NCBI GenBank assembly: GCA_963802905.1
Contig: CAWDKH010000004.1
Location: forward strand, 124,001 to 188,000
Direction: 5' to 3'
DNA: 64,000 bases
Source: DASQFQ01 sp963802905
GTDB taxonomy: Bacteria > Actinomycetota > Thermoleophilia > Solirubrobacterales > Solirubrobacteraceae
Made by a program: the position numbers and the translations under genes
The notes under the pieces: model-generated
Database searches by the model: none
What the model was told of the DNA's origin: nothing
Seen by the model: the letters and a program-made list of their open reading frames with translations, nothing else
Shown here: positions 43,111 through 53,671 of the stretch, one piece after another
Numbering within the stretch: the first letter of the stretch is position 1
Layout: each line of letters opens with the position of its first letter

Positions 43111-43973
43111 AGCTCCGCCAGGTGCGCGCGCACCGAGGCGGCGAGCTCGTGGGTGAAGGCCGGGAACGGGCCGACCGCCGCGTCGACCTCCGCGGTGAGC
43201 GCGCGCAGGTCGGTCGTGCGGGCGGCGCGGACCGCGCTGCGGACGGCCCGCACGAAGTCGAGCGAGCGGTCGAGGAACTCGCGCGCGGCGGCGCGCTCCA
43301 TGACGTCGTAGTGCGCGGTGAGCAGGAGGTCGGGGTCCAGCGCGCGCAGGCGCCGGATCGTCGCCTCGTAGGCGCTCGCGTCGTAGTAGCGCGGCGGGAT
43401 CAGGCGCCGGCCCGCGCGGTCGTAGACGCCGTCGGCGAGCACCGCGTCGATCACGATCGCCGCGCCCGTCTCGGCGTCCCACAGGCCGAGGTGCCCGGCC
43501 GTGTGGCCGGGGAGCGCGAGCACCTCGAGCCGGCGGTCGCGGCCGAGGCGCAGCGTCTCGCCGCCGCGCAGCCCGACGTCGATCGGCGCGTCGCCACCCA
43601 GCTCGTGCTCGAGGAACGCGACGTCCTCCTCTGACGGCCCGAACCCGTAGGCCTCGTACCAGCGGTAGTTGCCGGCGAGCATCGCCGCGTTGGACTCGAT
43701 CCAGGGCCGGTCGGCCTCGCCGCACAGGAACCGCGTGCCGGGCGAGAGCTCGAGCAGCGCGCGGTTGCCGCCGCAGTGGTCGACGTCGGCGTGCGAGATG
43801 AGCACGTCGTCGATCGGCCGCTCGTTCACGTACGGCGCGATGACGGTGCGCGGCATGTCGCGCAGGCCGGTGTCGACCAGCAGCGTCCGCTCCTCGCCCA
43901 CGAGCAGGTACTGGCAGACGTAGCGCTCGCCGAGGTCCCCTTCCAGCCGGTGGATACCGCGGGCGACCTCCAT
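43107..43973 (-). CDS. Metallo-beta-lactamase-fold hydrolase
   Basis: The 288-residue enzyme has ISHADVDHCGGN (H-x-D-x-D-H, first histidine pair changed to H-A-D), LPGHTAGHLGLW and LLTAHYDVM as zinc ligands. The D in place of a second histidine is seen in some glyoxalase-II-like members. Substrate unknown. Divergent from the amidohydrolase gene with a 17-bp gap. Confidence 0.87.
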   Translation of the reverse strand: MEVARGIHRLEGDLGERYVCQYLLVGEERTLLVDTGLRDMPRTVIAPYVNERPIDDVLISHADVDHCGGNRALLELSPGTRFLCGEADRPWIESNAAMLAGNYRWYEAYGFGPSEEDVAFLEHELGGDAPIDVGLRGGETLRLGRDRRLEVLALPGHTAGHLGLWDAETGAAIVIDAVLADGVYDRAGRRLIPPRYYDASAYEATIRRLRALDPDLLLTAHYDVMERAAAREFLDRSLDFVRAVRSAVRAARTTDLRALTAEVDAAVGPFPAFTHELAASVRAHLAEL

Positions 43974-43990
43974 GCTGGGATGATGGCGCG

Positions 43991-45100
43991 ATGGCCGGGC
44001 GGACGTCGCTGAGCGAGCTGCTGATCGTTGATGCCGACGTGCATGTGCACGAGAGCCCTGGTGCGCTCGCGCCCTACTGCGACCCGCCGTGGGACGTCGC
44101 GCTGCGCGCGGTCGCCGACGTTCCCGAGCGCTACCTGGACATCCCCGGCTTCTCGCCGGGCGGCGACGGGACGCTGACCGCGCGCTTCCCGACCTCGCAC
44201 GAGGCGACGCGGATGGTGCACACGCCCGAGCAGATGGTGAGCGAGCTCAGTGAGATCGGCGTCGACCTGGCGGTGCTGTTCCCCGATCACCTGCTCAAGC
44301 TCGCGGTGCTGCCGCAGGCCGACTACGCGGCCGCGCTCGCGCGCGCCTACAACGCGTGGCTGATCGAGGAGTGGACGTCGCGCCACCCGGCGCTGCTCGC
44401 GGCGATCGTGGCGTGCCCGCAGGAGCCGGAGGACGCTGCCCGCGAGATCGAGCGCTACGCCGACCGCGCGGTCGCCGTGTACCTCCCGTGCGCCGGCCTG
44501 GACCCGCTGTGGGGTCACCGCTCCTACGACCCGATCTTCGACGCGGCGCAGAACGCCGACCTGCCGGTGCTGCTGCACGCCGTGACCGTGACCTCGCCCG
44601 TCTTCCCGTTCAACAACCACGGCTTCGACACCGAGTTCGCCCGCCACTCGACGTCGCACACGTTCTCGATCATGGCCAACGTCATCAGCATGGTCTCGAC
44701 GGGCGTCGTGGTCCGCTTCCCGCGCCTGCGGATCGGCGTCACCGAGGCGGGCATCTCGTGGATGCCGTTCCTCTGCAACCGCCTCGACAAGGAGTACCTG
44801 GAGCGCCGCCGCGAGGTGCCGTTCCTGACCGAGCGCCCGAGTCACTACGTCAAGCAGATCTACGTGGCGACGCAGCCGATCGAGGAGCCCGAGCGCCTGC
44901 GCGACATCGTCACGCTGATGGAGCTCTACGACGGCGACGACACGACCGTGTTCGCCTCGGACTGGCCGCATCACGACTTCGACCACCCGATGAAGCTCGA
45001 CATGGTGCCGCTGTCGGAAGCGGTGCGGGCGAAGGTCTTCGGCGAGAACGCGCTGGCACTGTTCGGGATCGATCGTGACGGTCGTCGGAACGGTCGCTGA
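43991..45100 (+). CDS. Amidohydrolase-2 family (ACMSD-like) enzyme
   Basis: The 369-residue protein starts with the H-x-H motif IVDADVHVHESP. It has LPVLLHAVTVTSP, GVTEAGISWMPFLCNRLDKEY and VFASDWPHHDFDHP as later metal ligands. The family includes aminocarboxymuconate-semialdehyde and related aromatic decarboxylases. The adjoining Rieske protein, whose start overlaps by 26 bp, and the SDR suggest a shared aromatic or lipid degradation route. Confidence 0.87.
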   Translation: MAGRTSLSELLIVDADVHVHESPGALAPYCDPPWDVALRAVADVPERYLDIPGFSPGGDGTLTARFPTSHEATRMVHTPEQMVSELSEIGVDLAVLFPDHLLKLAVLPQADYAAALARAYNAWLIEEWTSRHPALLAAIVACPQEPEDAAREIERYADRAVAVYLPCAGLDPLWGHRSYDPIFDAAQNADLPVLLHAVTVTSPVFPFNNHGFDTEFARHSTSHTFSIMANVISMVSTGVVVRFPRLRIGVTEAGISWMPFLCNRLDKEYLERRREVPFLTERPSHYVKQIYVATQPIEEPERLRDIVTLMELYDGDDTTVFASDWPHHDFDHPMKLDMVPLSEAVRAKVFGENALALFGIDRDGRRNGR

Positions 45101-45464
45101 CTTCCCCGAGGGGACGCACCGGATCGTCTCCGTCGAGGGGCGCGAGGTCGGCGTCTTCAACATCGGCGGCAGGCTCTACGGGCTGCTGAACCGCTGCGCG
45201 CACCAGGGCGGGCCGGTGTGCGCCGCGCGACGGACGACCGGCACGCTCGTGGCCGACGCCGACAGCGGGTGGCAACCACGCTGGGAGCACGAGGGGGAGA
45301 TCGTGGCCTGCCCGTGGCACGGGCTCGAGTACCACGTGCCGAGCGGTCGCTGCCTGGCCTACCCGGAGATCGTGCTGCGCCGCTACGACGTCGTCGTGGA
45401 GGGGGAGGACGTCGTCGTCAGCCCCGCATCCACCCGCCGTCCACCAGCAGCGTCTGGCCGCTGA
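45075..45464 (+). CDS. Rieske [2Fe-2S] ferredoxin-like protein
   Basis: The 129-residue protein has both cluster motifs, NRCAHQGGPV and ACPWHGLEYH (C-x-H...C-x2-H). It lacks an oxygenase catalytic domain, so it should be an electron-transfer component. The start GTG lies inside the end of the amidohydrolase gene, indicating translational coupling. Its end overlaps the convergent SDR gene by 47 bp. Confidence 0.88.
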   Translation: MTVVGTVADFPEGTHRIVSVEGREVGVFNIGGRLYGLLNRCAHQGGPVCAARRTTGTLVADADSGWQPRWEHEGEIVACPWHGLEYHVPSGRCLAYPEIVLRRYDVVVEGEDVVVSPASTRRPPAASGR

Positions 45465-46167
45465 CGAACCCGCTGTCGCTGCCGGCGAAGAACGCGATCG
45501 CGCGCGCGACGTCCTCGACCTCGCCGCGGCGCTTGATCGACTGGGCGGCGAGCACGCCCTCCCACAGCGCGTCCTGGTCGGCGTGGATCTCGGTGGCCGC
45601 GGTGGGGAACGCGCCCGGGGCGACGGCGTTGACGCGGATGCCCTCCGGTCCGGCCTCGCGGGCGAGCGAACGGGTAAAGCCGATCACTGCACCCTTCGAC
45701 GCGACGTAGGAGACGAGTCCAACCTCGCCCCAGTAGAACGTCACCGACGCGACGTTCACGATCGACCCGCCGCCGCGGGCGAGCATCTGCGGGCGCACCG
45801 CCTTGGCAAGCAGGAAGTAGCCGCGCACGTTGGTGGCGAAGACCGCGTCCCACTCCGCGGCGTCGGCCTCGTGCCAGGGGCCGATCGGGTAGATCGCGGC
45901 GTTGTTGACGAGGATGTCGGCGCCGCCGAACGCCTCCTGCGCCCGCGCAGCGACCGCCTCGATCTGCTCGGGGTCGGAGACGTCCGCCTCGATCGCGAGC
46001 GCCTCACCGCCGTCCGCCTCGATCGCGGCGACGGTCTCGCGCAGCGCATCGGGCTGCAGCCCGGCGGCCAGCACGCGCGCACCGCGGGCGGCGAGCAGCG
46101 CCGCCGTGGCGGCGCCGATCCCGGTCGCGGCGCCGGTGACGATCGCGGTCTTACCTGCGACGGACAC
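45418..46167 (-). CDS. Short-chain dehydrogenase/reductase
   Basis: The 249-residue classical SDR has TGAATGIGAA for cofactor, NNAA, IVNVAS with the catalytic Ser region, YVASK (Tyr/Lys) and VNAVAPGAF. NAD(H) is suggested by no basic residue after the glycine motif; the D/Q pattern is not decisive. It faces the Rieske gene tail to tail. Confidence 0.9.
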   Translation of the reverse strand: MSVAGKTAIVTGAATGIGAATAALLAARGARVLAAGLQPDALRETVAAIEADGGEALAIEADVSDPEQIEAVAARAQEAFGGADILVNNAAIYPIGPWHEADAAEWDAVFATNVRGYFLLAKAVRPQMLARGGGSIVNVASVTFYWGEVGLVSYVASKGAVIGFTRSLAREAGPEGIRVNAVAPGAFPTAATEIHADQDALWEGVLAAQSIKRRGEVEDVARAIAFFAGSDSGFVSGQTLLVDGGWMRG

Positions 46168-46229
46168 GGCGCGGATCGTACGCCCACGTCGCGGATGTAT
46201 GGTCGCCCGACCCGAGAAGGAGTGGATCG

Positions 46230-46529
46230 ATGGTCAAGCTCGTTGTCGCCTACGGCCCGCCGACGGACCCCGCGGCGTTCGATCAGCACTACGAGGAGAC
46301 GCACCGCCCGCTGGCGCTCGCGGTCCCCGGGCTGCGCAACTTCGAGGCGGGCAAGGTGCTCGGGACGCCGGACGGCAGCGCTCCGCCGTACCACCTGATC
46401 GCGCAGCTGACGTTCGACGATCCCGGGGCGCTGCAGGAGGCGATGGCCACCCCGGAGGGACAGGCCGCGGCGGGCGACATCCCGAACTTCGCGTCCGGCG
46501 GCGCGACGCTGATGGTCGTCGAGGCCTGA
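46230..46529 (+). CDS. EthD-family dimeric alpha/beta-barrel protein
   Basis: The 99-residue protein has AFDQHYEETHRPLAL, the EthD signature, and PNFASGGATLMVVE at its end. It is preceded by AAGGAG, giving good support for the ATG at 46230. EthD proteins accompany degradation oxygenases, but the reaction is not known. Confidence 0.85.
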   Translation: MVKLVVAYGPPTDPAAFDQHYEETHRPLALAVPGLRNFEAGKVLGTPDGSAPPYHLIAQLTFDDPGALQEAMATPEGQAAAGDIPNFASGGATLMVVEA

Positions 46530-46536
46530 GCGGTAG

Positions 46537-48673
46537 CTAGCCGGCCCCGAGCTTCCTCGCGACCGAGTCGGCCGTGGCGGACGTGTCCGCCACGGCCATC
46601 GCGACCTTCAGCTTGCACGTGTCGAACGTCTTGTTGTTCGTCACGGGCCGCAGCAGCAGCGTCAGGCCCGGCAGCGGTGCCGACGACTGCTTGCTCGGCT
46701 TCACGACCGCGGTCTTGGCGCCGCTGGTGAAGCTGAGCGGCACCACCACGTACCCCGTCTCGTTCCCGCCGCTGCGCAGCCAGAAGTAGGCGACCTTGCT
46801 GAGTGCGACGGCAGCGCCGCCCTTCTTCATCGCGATGCGACTGCCCGACTTCATGACGGCGGTGATCTTCGCGCCGCTGCCATAGGACGGGAAGCGGACC
46901 TCGACGTCGAGCTCCTGGTCGTTGTCCCCGCGGGAGACGTCCCACTCGCCGAGGATGTGGTCGGGCTTGAAGTGGTTCGTCGAGCGCACGGTGACGCCGC
47001 CGCCCTTGCGCACGCCGGTCACCTCGAGATCGCTGAACGAGCCGGCGTAGGGCGTCGACGGGTACTTCGCCCCGGTGGTGATCTTGCCGCGCGGTCCCTT
47101 CGTCATCGTCAGCGGCGGCGGTCCGTTCTGCTTGCGCGGCACCGAGCTGGAGACCACCACGTCGTCGCCGTGCTTGACCACCACGCCGAAGTTCGCCGCG
47201 CCGTTGCCGCCGATGCTCGCCGCCACGCGCTGGTCGGCGTCCGAGAATCGGCACAGGTCGAGCCCGCCGTACGGGAACGCGCCGTTGCTCTGCGCGACGA
47301 TCGCGCCGTTGTAGGAGGGCGTCGTGACGGTCAGACGGCCGATCCCCGGGTCATACGCGTAGAGCGCGGGCGGGGTGGCGTTGGGCAGCTTCTCGATGTC
47401 GCGCCAGACGGCGCGCGTGGCCAGGAACACGAAGCGCGCCGCCATGTCGGGCGGGTTCGGCGTCAGCGTGCTCTTGACGGGATAGGTCGGGCGTCTGCGG
47501 CACCGCCTGCCCGGCCAGCTTCGCCCACCGCGTGTAGGTCGCGAGCGCGCGGTCGAACAGCCACTTCGCGTGCTGGGAGTCGGCCGCGTCGCCCTGCTCG
47601 TCGTTGAGCATGATCGCGAACAGCCCGCCCAGCGACCACGCCCAGTAGCGGCCCAGGTGCCAGCGGTCGAGGTACAGGCCGGTGTCCCAGTTCAGGTAGC
47701 CGGAGTGGGTGAAGTAGGCCGAGATCGCCCGCTTGGACCAGGCCTTCAGCACCTTCTTCTCGTGCGAGCTGAGCACCAGCCCGTACTGCTTCGCCTCGGG
47801 CAGGTAGCTGAGCGCGTCGAGGATGATGCAGGCGTACTCGTTGGACTCGATGTTCTGCGGGTCGTTGACGCTCGACAGCGGGTCGCGGTGGAAGCTCCAG
47901 CTCGGGCCCAGGTTGTTGATCATCCACGGGTCGCGCTTCTGGGTCGCGCCGGTGCACCAGCGGGTGAGCTGGTTGCGGAACTGCGACATCCACTTCTGCG
48001 GCGAGTCGGTGGTGACCGCCGCCCACACGTAGAGCTCCAGGTACCAGTTGACCTGGTTCAGCCGCATGTTCGGGTACTTGAAGAACACGCCCTCGGCCGT
48101 CGCCTGGATGCGCTTGGCGATCAGCGACGCGGTGTTCGAGGAGAGCCCGATCGTGTCCCGGACGAGCCACGCCCGCGACAGCGCCTCCGCGACCTTTGGA
48201 TCGATCGACACGTGCTGGCTCTGTTTGCTCGACGTCGGCGAGCTGGTCCACCCGGGGGTGTGCGACTGCGACGAGGAGTGCGGGTTGGTCGAGCCCGTGC
48301 TGCCGCTCGAGGGCGCCGTCCGGAACGGCGGATGGGTCACGAGCTGCTCGGCCATCCGCTTGGCGCGCGCGTCGTTGCGGGTCGGGCCGCCCGTGTAGCC
48401 CACCTGGGCCGCGATCGAGTGCGCGGCGAGCATCGCGGCGCTGGTACGGATGTCGGCGGTGCCGTAGAACCCCGTCGATTCGCTCCACAGGTCGTCGGCG
48501 GCGGTCATCGCCCAGTCGGCGAACGCCCAGTAGTCGTCGTTGGTCCAGCCGCTCTGGGTGGGGAGGTCGGGCGCCGGCACCGCCTGCGCGGCAGCCAAGC
48601 TGGCGGGAGCGAGGAGCGTTCCGGCGAGCGAGGCTCGGCCGGCATCTGCGATGAACTCCCTCCGCGTCCTCAT
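46537..48673 (-). CDS. Tat-exported protein of ~710 residues, one frame break near 47480
   Basis: The N-terminus RTRREFIADAGRASLAG is a twin-arginine signal, cleaved near LAAAQA. A helical region rich in W/Y (WAFADWAMTAADDLW, NQVNWYLELYVWAAV, DRWHLGRYWAWSLGG) follows a Ser/Thr linker. This resembles the alpha-toroid of polysaccharide lyases or hydrolases. After the break a beta-sandwich C-terminal part continues (FSDLEVTGVRKGGGV, LDVEVRFPSYGSG). The two frames join naturally, so one protein is inferred. No catalytic family was recognised. It is followed on the same strand by no gene; the MMPL gene ends within its start. Confidence 0.6.
46570..46597 (+). terminator. Long hairpin 41 nt after the EthD gene, inside the 3' end of the Tat-protein gene
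   Basis: GGCCGTGGCGGAC-GT-GTCCGCCACGGCC, a perfect 13-bp stem, lies within the last codons of the convergent gene. It could stop transcription from 46529 or be a coding coincidence. Confidence 0.45.
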
Positions 48674-51096
48674 ACGGCCACCGGCGGGCCCTTCTCGGTG
48701 CGGGCGGCGGCCGCCTCGCGCTCGGCGAAGTACTCCTCGCCCTCGATGCTGAGGTGCGGGAGACCGCGGTCGAGCCACCCGGGCAGCCACCACCCGGCCC
48801 GCCCGAGCAGCGACATGATCGCCGGCACGAGCAGGCAACGCACGACGGTGGCGTCGACCGCGACTGCGGCCGCCATGCCGAGCCCGAACTGCTTGATGTT
48901 GGGGTCGCCGCTGAGGAGGAAGGCGCAGAAGACGCTGACCATGATCAGCGCGGCCGAGGTGATCACCCTCGCCGTCCCGGCCAGCCCGTCGATCACCGCC
49001 CGATGCGCGTCGTCCGTCGCGAGCCAGCGCTCGCGGACGTGCGTCATCAGGAACACCTCGTAGTCCATCGAGAGCCCGAAGAGGATCGCGAACATCATCA
49101 GCGGGACGAAGGAGACGATCGGCACGGTGCCGTCGAGCCCGACGAGGCTTGCCGACCAGTGGTGGCCGAACGCGTAGGTCACGATCCCGAACGCGGCGCC
49201 GATCGAGAGCAGGTTCATCAGCACCGCCTTCAGCGACACCGGGATCGACCGGAACGCGAGCAGGAGCAGGACGAACGACAGCGCCAGCACGACGCCGATC
49301 ACGAGCGGGAGCTTCTTGGCGATCTGGTTGGCGAGGTCGATGTAGCCGGCGGTGGTGCCGCCGACGTCGGCGGACATCCCGTTCCCCTTGGTGTCCTTCG
49401 GGATGACGTCGTCGCGCAGGTGATCGACGAGGTCCTCGGTCGCGCGCGACGAGGGCGGGCTGGTGGAGACGACCGTGAACACCGCGGCGCTGCCGGACTT
49501 GTTGACCAGCGGCTCGGTCACGGACTTCACGCCCTTGGTCTTCTGCATGTCCTTCCGCAGCGTCTGCAGCCGCGGGTCCGAGGCCGTCGACTCCAGGAAC
49601 TTCTCCTGCTGCTTGGCCTGCGCCTCCTGGTTGGGCTTCTGCTGCGCGGACACCTGCTGCTCGGCCTGCTGCTGCGCCTGGTCCGGCGGGACGCCCTGGG
49701 CGACGAGCTTCTGCGTCTGCTGCTTGACCTGGTCCTGCTGCTTCGCCTTCGCGTCCGACTGCTGCTTCTTCACCGAGTCGAGCTGCTTCTGGTCGTTGGT
49801 CGCCGGCTTCGTGAGCCGCGCGGCGACGAGCAGCGGACCGTTCGACCCGGCGCCGAAGCCGCTCGCCATGCCGTCATAGGCCTGCCGGGCCTGCGTGTCG
49901 GTCGGCAGCGCGCCGACGTTGGTCTGCCCGAGGTGCAGGTTGCGCAGCGGCAGCGCGAGCACCAGCAGGATCACGACGCCCGCGACCAGCGCGGGCCATG
50001 GGTGGTCGGCCACCATCCGCGCCCAGCGCTGCCACCCGTGCGGGCGGTCGTCGTGGTGGAGCTTCATGCCCGGCAGGCGAAGCGCGTTCACGCGCGGCCC
50101 GAGCAGGCCGAGGAGCGCGGGCATCAGCGTGACGGCCGCGACGACGGCGACGAACACGACGATGGCCGACGTGTAGCCCAGCGTCGTGACGAGCGGGATG
50201 CCGGCGATCGCCAGCGACAGCAGCGCGATGATCACCGTCCCGCCCGCGAACAGCACGGCCCCGCCCGAGGTCGCGGTCGTGCGCGCGATCGACTCGGATA
50301 TCTCCATGCCCGCGCGCAGCTGGTCGCGATGCCGGCTGACGACGAACAGGCCGTAGTCGATCCCGACGCCCAGCCCGATCATGGTGGCCAGCGCCGGCGC
50401 CGTCGTGGGCACCGCGACCACCTGGCCCAGGAGGGTGACGATGCTCAGCCCGACGACGAGCCCCGCGATCGCCGTGCCGATCGGCAGGCCCATGGCGACG
50501 GCGCTGCCGAACGTCACGAGCAGGATGAGGATCGCCGCGACGATGCCGACGACCTCGGAGGTGTGGCTGCTCGGCTTGGAGACCTTCTGGCCCAGGTAGC
50601 CGCCCGCCGCCACGCGCACGCCCGCGGCCTTCGCCGGATCTGCCACGTCGATGATCTTCTGCGCCTCGTCGACGCTGAGCTCGCTCGGGCTGTCGTTGAG
50701 CCACAGCGAGATGTAGCCCGTCGACTTGTCCTTGGTGAGCTGCCCCGCGCCGTCGCTCGAGAGCGGGCCGACCACCTTCTGGACCGCGCTGTCCTGCTTG
50801 TAGGCCTTCACGACGCTGTCGATCGCGTCCTTGTAAGGCTCGTCGGCGAGCTGCTTGCCCTTCGGCACCCGCAGCGAGATCGGGTTCGTTCCGTTCGCCT
50901 GCTCGGGGAAGTGCTTGGAGAGGGTGTCGGTCGCCTGCTGGCTGTCGGTGCCGGGGAGCACGAGGTTGTCGCTGGTCTGCTCGCCGGCCGCGCGGGCGAC
51001 GACGGCGAGGGCGACGACGATCACCAGCCAGACCGCCACGACGAGGGCGCGCCGACGCGCACAGAATCCTCCGAGCGCGTACAGGAAACGAGTCAA
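48670..51096 (-). CDS. MMPL-family (RND-type) membrane transporter
   Basis: The ~808-residue protein has 12 helices in two MMPL repeats. Motifs are GLGVGIDYGLFVVSRHRDQL (repeat 1), FGLSMDYEVFLMTHVRERW (repeat 2) and LMPALLGLLG. In mycobacteria such proteins export lipids or other envelope molecules using proton flux through the Asp-Tyr pairs. The second periplasmic loop contains an unusual Gln/Lys-rich coiled coil (QKQLDSVKKQQSDAKAKQQ onward, ~65 residues). The start TTG 51096 is supported by GGAG. It overlaps the Tat-protein gene start by an ATGA-like overlap. Confidence 0.88.
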   Translation of the reverse strand: MTRFLYALGGFCARRRALVVAVWLVIVVALAVVARAAGEQTSDNLVLPGTDSQQATDTLSKHFPEQANGTNPISLRVPKGKQLADEPYKDAIDSVVKAYKQDSAVQKVVGPLSSDGAGQLTKDKSTGYISLWLNDSPSELSVDEAQKIIDVADPAKAAGVRVAAGGYLGQKVSKPSSHTSEVVGIVAAILILLVTFGSAVAMGLPIGTAIAGLVVGLSIVTLLGQVVAVPTTAPALATMIGLGVGIDYGLFVVSRHRDQLRAGMEISESIARTTATSGGAVLFAGGTVIIALLSLAIAGIPLVTTLGYTSAIVVFVAVVAAVTLMPALLGLLGPRVNALRLPGMKLHHDDRPHGWQRWARMVADHPWPALVAGVVILLVLALPLRNLHLGQTNVGALPTDTQARQAYDGMASGFGAGSNGPLLVAARLTKPATNDQKQLDSVKKQQSDAKAKQQDQVKQQTQKLVAQGVPPDQAQQQAEQQVSAQQKPNQEAQAKQQEKFLESTASDPRLQTLRKDMQKTKGVKSVTEPLVNKSGSAAVFTVVSTSPPSSRATEDLVDHLRDDVIPKDTKGNGMSADVGGTTAGYIDLANQIAKKLPLVIGVVLALSFVLLLLAFRSIPVSLKAVLMNLLSIGAAFGIVTYAFGHHWSASLVGLDGTVPIVSFVPLMMFAILFGLSMDYEVFLMTHVRERWLATDDAHRAVIDGLAGTARVITSAALIMVSVFCAFLLSGDPNIKQFGLGMAAAVAVDATVVRCLLVPAIMSLLGRAGWWLPGWLDRGLPHLSIEGEEYFAEREAAAARTEKGPPVAV

Positions 51097-51197
51097 TCGA
51101 GGCTCCGGGCCGTATGGAGTGCGCCGGGAGAGCAGCACCGGCGCGCAGGGCGGTTCGACCGTAACGCCTGCGCGGCGCGAGGACAACCCAGGCGGCG

Positions 51198-52173
51198 CTA
51201 CGTGTCGCCGGACTGCAGTTGCTCGTGCAGTTCGCCCCCGGTGGTGCGGCGGGTCACCTGGAATCGGCCGAGCGGTGGACCGTCGCCCGGACGCACGTGG
51301 GCGCTCACGTCCTGGGTGAAGACCGCGTCGTACCGGTCCGCGAGCCAGCCGAGGAGATCGTCCGGGATCTTCGGGTCGTTGGTGCCGTCCTGGCCGTAGC
51401 TGCCGTACGGTGGCGCGAAGGCGAGCGGGGCGTAGTCCGAGACGTGGTCGGCGAGCGTGTCCTGGCCCCATTCGATGTCGGACCGCACGCGCTTCTGCCA
51501 GCCGTCGAAGTCCTCGCCCTGGTTGCTTGTAGGCGTAGAACGGCCCGAAGTCGTCATCTCCCGGCCCGTGCTGGATCTGCATGTGACCCTTGCCGGAGTG
51601 CAGCTGCAACTGCCACCGGCCGCTGCCGCGGACGCTCTCGAGCTCCTTCCAGGTGAGGTACTCGCGGTCGCCGGCGTCGACACGACCGACGTCGACGAAC
51701 ATGACCGCGGTGAAGTCCAGCTTCTTCAGGATGGCGTCGCCGCCGGTCCACGAGTCGGCCCGCGCATCGTCGAACGTGAGCAACAGCGGCCGCGGGGGCA
51801 GGTCGACGCGGCTTGCTTGCCGACGAAGTCGATGAACGTCTGCAGATCGATCGTCTCGTAGCCGGCATGGTGGATCTCCGTCATCTGCTTGGCGAAGTCG
51901 TCGGCGTCGATGCCGTACGAGGCGTCGGCGGCGTTCGCAGAAGTCGCTCTCCGGGCCGATGCCGTGGTAGAGCAGCACCGGGATCGCGGACCGGTCCGGC
52001 GGGAGCTTGGCCCACACCTGCTTCTCTTGCGACGTGAGCGTCACGGACGGTGCCGGGATCGGCGTGCGGGAGGCGGGCGGCGCCGAGGCCTCGTCCTTCG
52101 AGCCCCCGCATGCGACGACCCCGAGACACGCCCCGCACGTCAAGATCGCGACCGCCGCCGCCGATGCTCGCAT
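51198..52173 (-). CDS. Lipoprotein polysaccharide deacetylase (NodB-like), frame-broken
   Basis: Start ATG 52173. A lipoprotein signal ends at VVACGG. Then come IPVLLYHGIGPES, LLLTFDDARADSW (the D-D metal/catalytic motif) and FTAVMFVDVG, with later YAPLAFAPPYGSYG. This is the NodB deacetylase order. Single-base breaks lie near 51945, 51815 and 51530. It should remove N- or O-acetyl groups from a surface glycan, matching the GlcNAc polymer synthases in this window. Its start codon overlaps the divergent LanC-like gene region. Confidence 0.75.
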
Positions 52174-52177
52174 GGGA

Positions 52178-53606
52178 GTGTCCACTGTAACCCTGATCAA
52201 ACTGTGCGCAGCGTTCCTCGTCGTCTCCTCGGCGCACGTCGCGGACGCGTCGGCGCTCCCGGCGCGTGCCTGACCGGGCGGCCGTGACGGTCGTGCGCAT
52301 GGCGGGCGACTCGCTCGTCGCGCGGCATCGAGCCATGCCGCAGGGCGGCTGGGCCTGGCGGTCGGCGATCCAGGCGCCGCACCACCAGACCGATCGCGAC
52401 GTCGGCGCGGCGTCGATCGGCGAAGGGCTGCTCGCCGCGTACGCCGTCACGCATGACCCGAGCTACAAGCGCGCCGCCGTCGCGGCGGGCGACTACCTGC
52501 TCGGCGTCGCGGAGCCGGCCGCCGGCGGACTGCGGTGGCCCGACTGGGCGGATCCGAGACGGACGTCGTTCGACCACCCACTTCACGAGCTTCGACGACG
52601 GCGCCGCCGGGATCAGCGACTACCTCTGGAGGTTGTTCGAGGTCACGCGGAAGCAGCGCTTCCGCGCGGGAGCGCTGGACGGCATGCGCTGGTTGATCGC
52701 TCGCGCCGAAGGGCCGGCCTGCCCGCACGGCCTCGTGCTCGTGGCGCTGGACCGACGACCCCTCCTGGCGCGTCGCGTACAACGGCGTCGGGATGGGCCA
52801 GGCCGGCATCGTCCTGGCGCTCGACGCCTTCGCCGATCGCACCGGGGATCCGGCCTTCCGCGCCTACGCGCGCGCCGGCGCCGCCCGTCTGCGCGACGCT
52901 GACCGCCGACGGCGCGCGCCCGCTGCCGCGTGGGTCCGAGGACGGCAGCGCCGAGACCGGTTTCCTCTCCGGCTCCGCCGGAGCGGCGTACATGTTCCTC
53001 GAGCGATACCGGCACGACCGCGATCCTCGCGACCTCGTCACGGCGCGACGGCTGCTGGACTGGGTGAACGAGCAGGCCGTCGCCGCTCGCTCGGGCGGGC
53101 TGCGCTGGCCGCTCGCGACCGATGAGCCCTCCAGCGCGTCGGGGTTCGAGCTCGGCGCCGCGGGCATCGCCTGGGTCAACCTCCGCGCGGCCCGTGCCAC
53201 GGGCGACGCGCGATACCTCGAGGTCGCGCGCCGGGCGGCGGTCTGGCTGAGGCACGCCGGGACCGCCGGGGGCGCGTGGCGAGAGACGCCGGCGGACCCC
53301 TCCTCATCGGTCCATGTCGGGCTCGACAGCGGCGCCGCCGGGATCGGCTGGGTCCTCGACGATCTCGCCCGCGCCGGTCTCGACTCGGAGCAGAACCGCG
53401 CGGCCGCACGGTCGGCGCTGGCGTCGCTGCGCGCCGGCGCGCGTCGCGACCGTCACGGCGCGTTCTGGTACGAGAACCGGACGGGGGGCCGTCCTCGGCT
53501 GCGCGCCGAGCCGTCGTGGCACTGGGGCGCGGCGGGCATCGCCGCCTTCGCCGCCCGCATCGCCGGCTGGTCCGGGAGGGGTCCCGGCGGGCTGCCCGCC
53601 GGCTGA
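52178..53606 (+). CDS. Secreted LanC-like alpha/alpha-toroid protein, frame-broken
   Basis: The GTG at 52178 begins a signal peptide (VTLIKLCAAFLVVSSAHVADA). Single-base breaks near 52268, 52580, 52735 and 52905 follow. The body has six toroid repeats each with an inner G-x-x-G-A-A-G: DDGAAGISDYL, GVGMGQAGIVLAL, GSAGAAYMFLE, ELGAAGIAWVNL, DSGAAGIGWVLDDLA and WHWGAAGIAAF. The lanthionine cyclase zinc cysteines/histidine are not visible, so it is probably LanC-fold without that activity. It is divergent from the deacetylase gene. Confidence 0.7.
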
Positions 53607-53671
53607 GGGGTCTCGCACGGGCCTCCCGCTGGAGTAGCCTCGGTCCAGCCTGTCCCCGTCAGCGAGGTGCA

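Noticed and set aside
48754..51399. 881-residue plus-strand ORF
   Set aside because: It lies antisense to the MMPL transporter, with Arg/Glu/His-rich composition and no domain. A long antisense frame is expected in GC-rich DNA.
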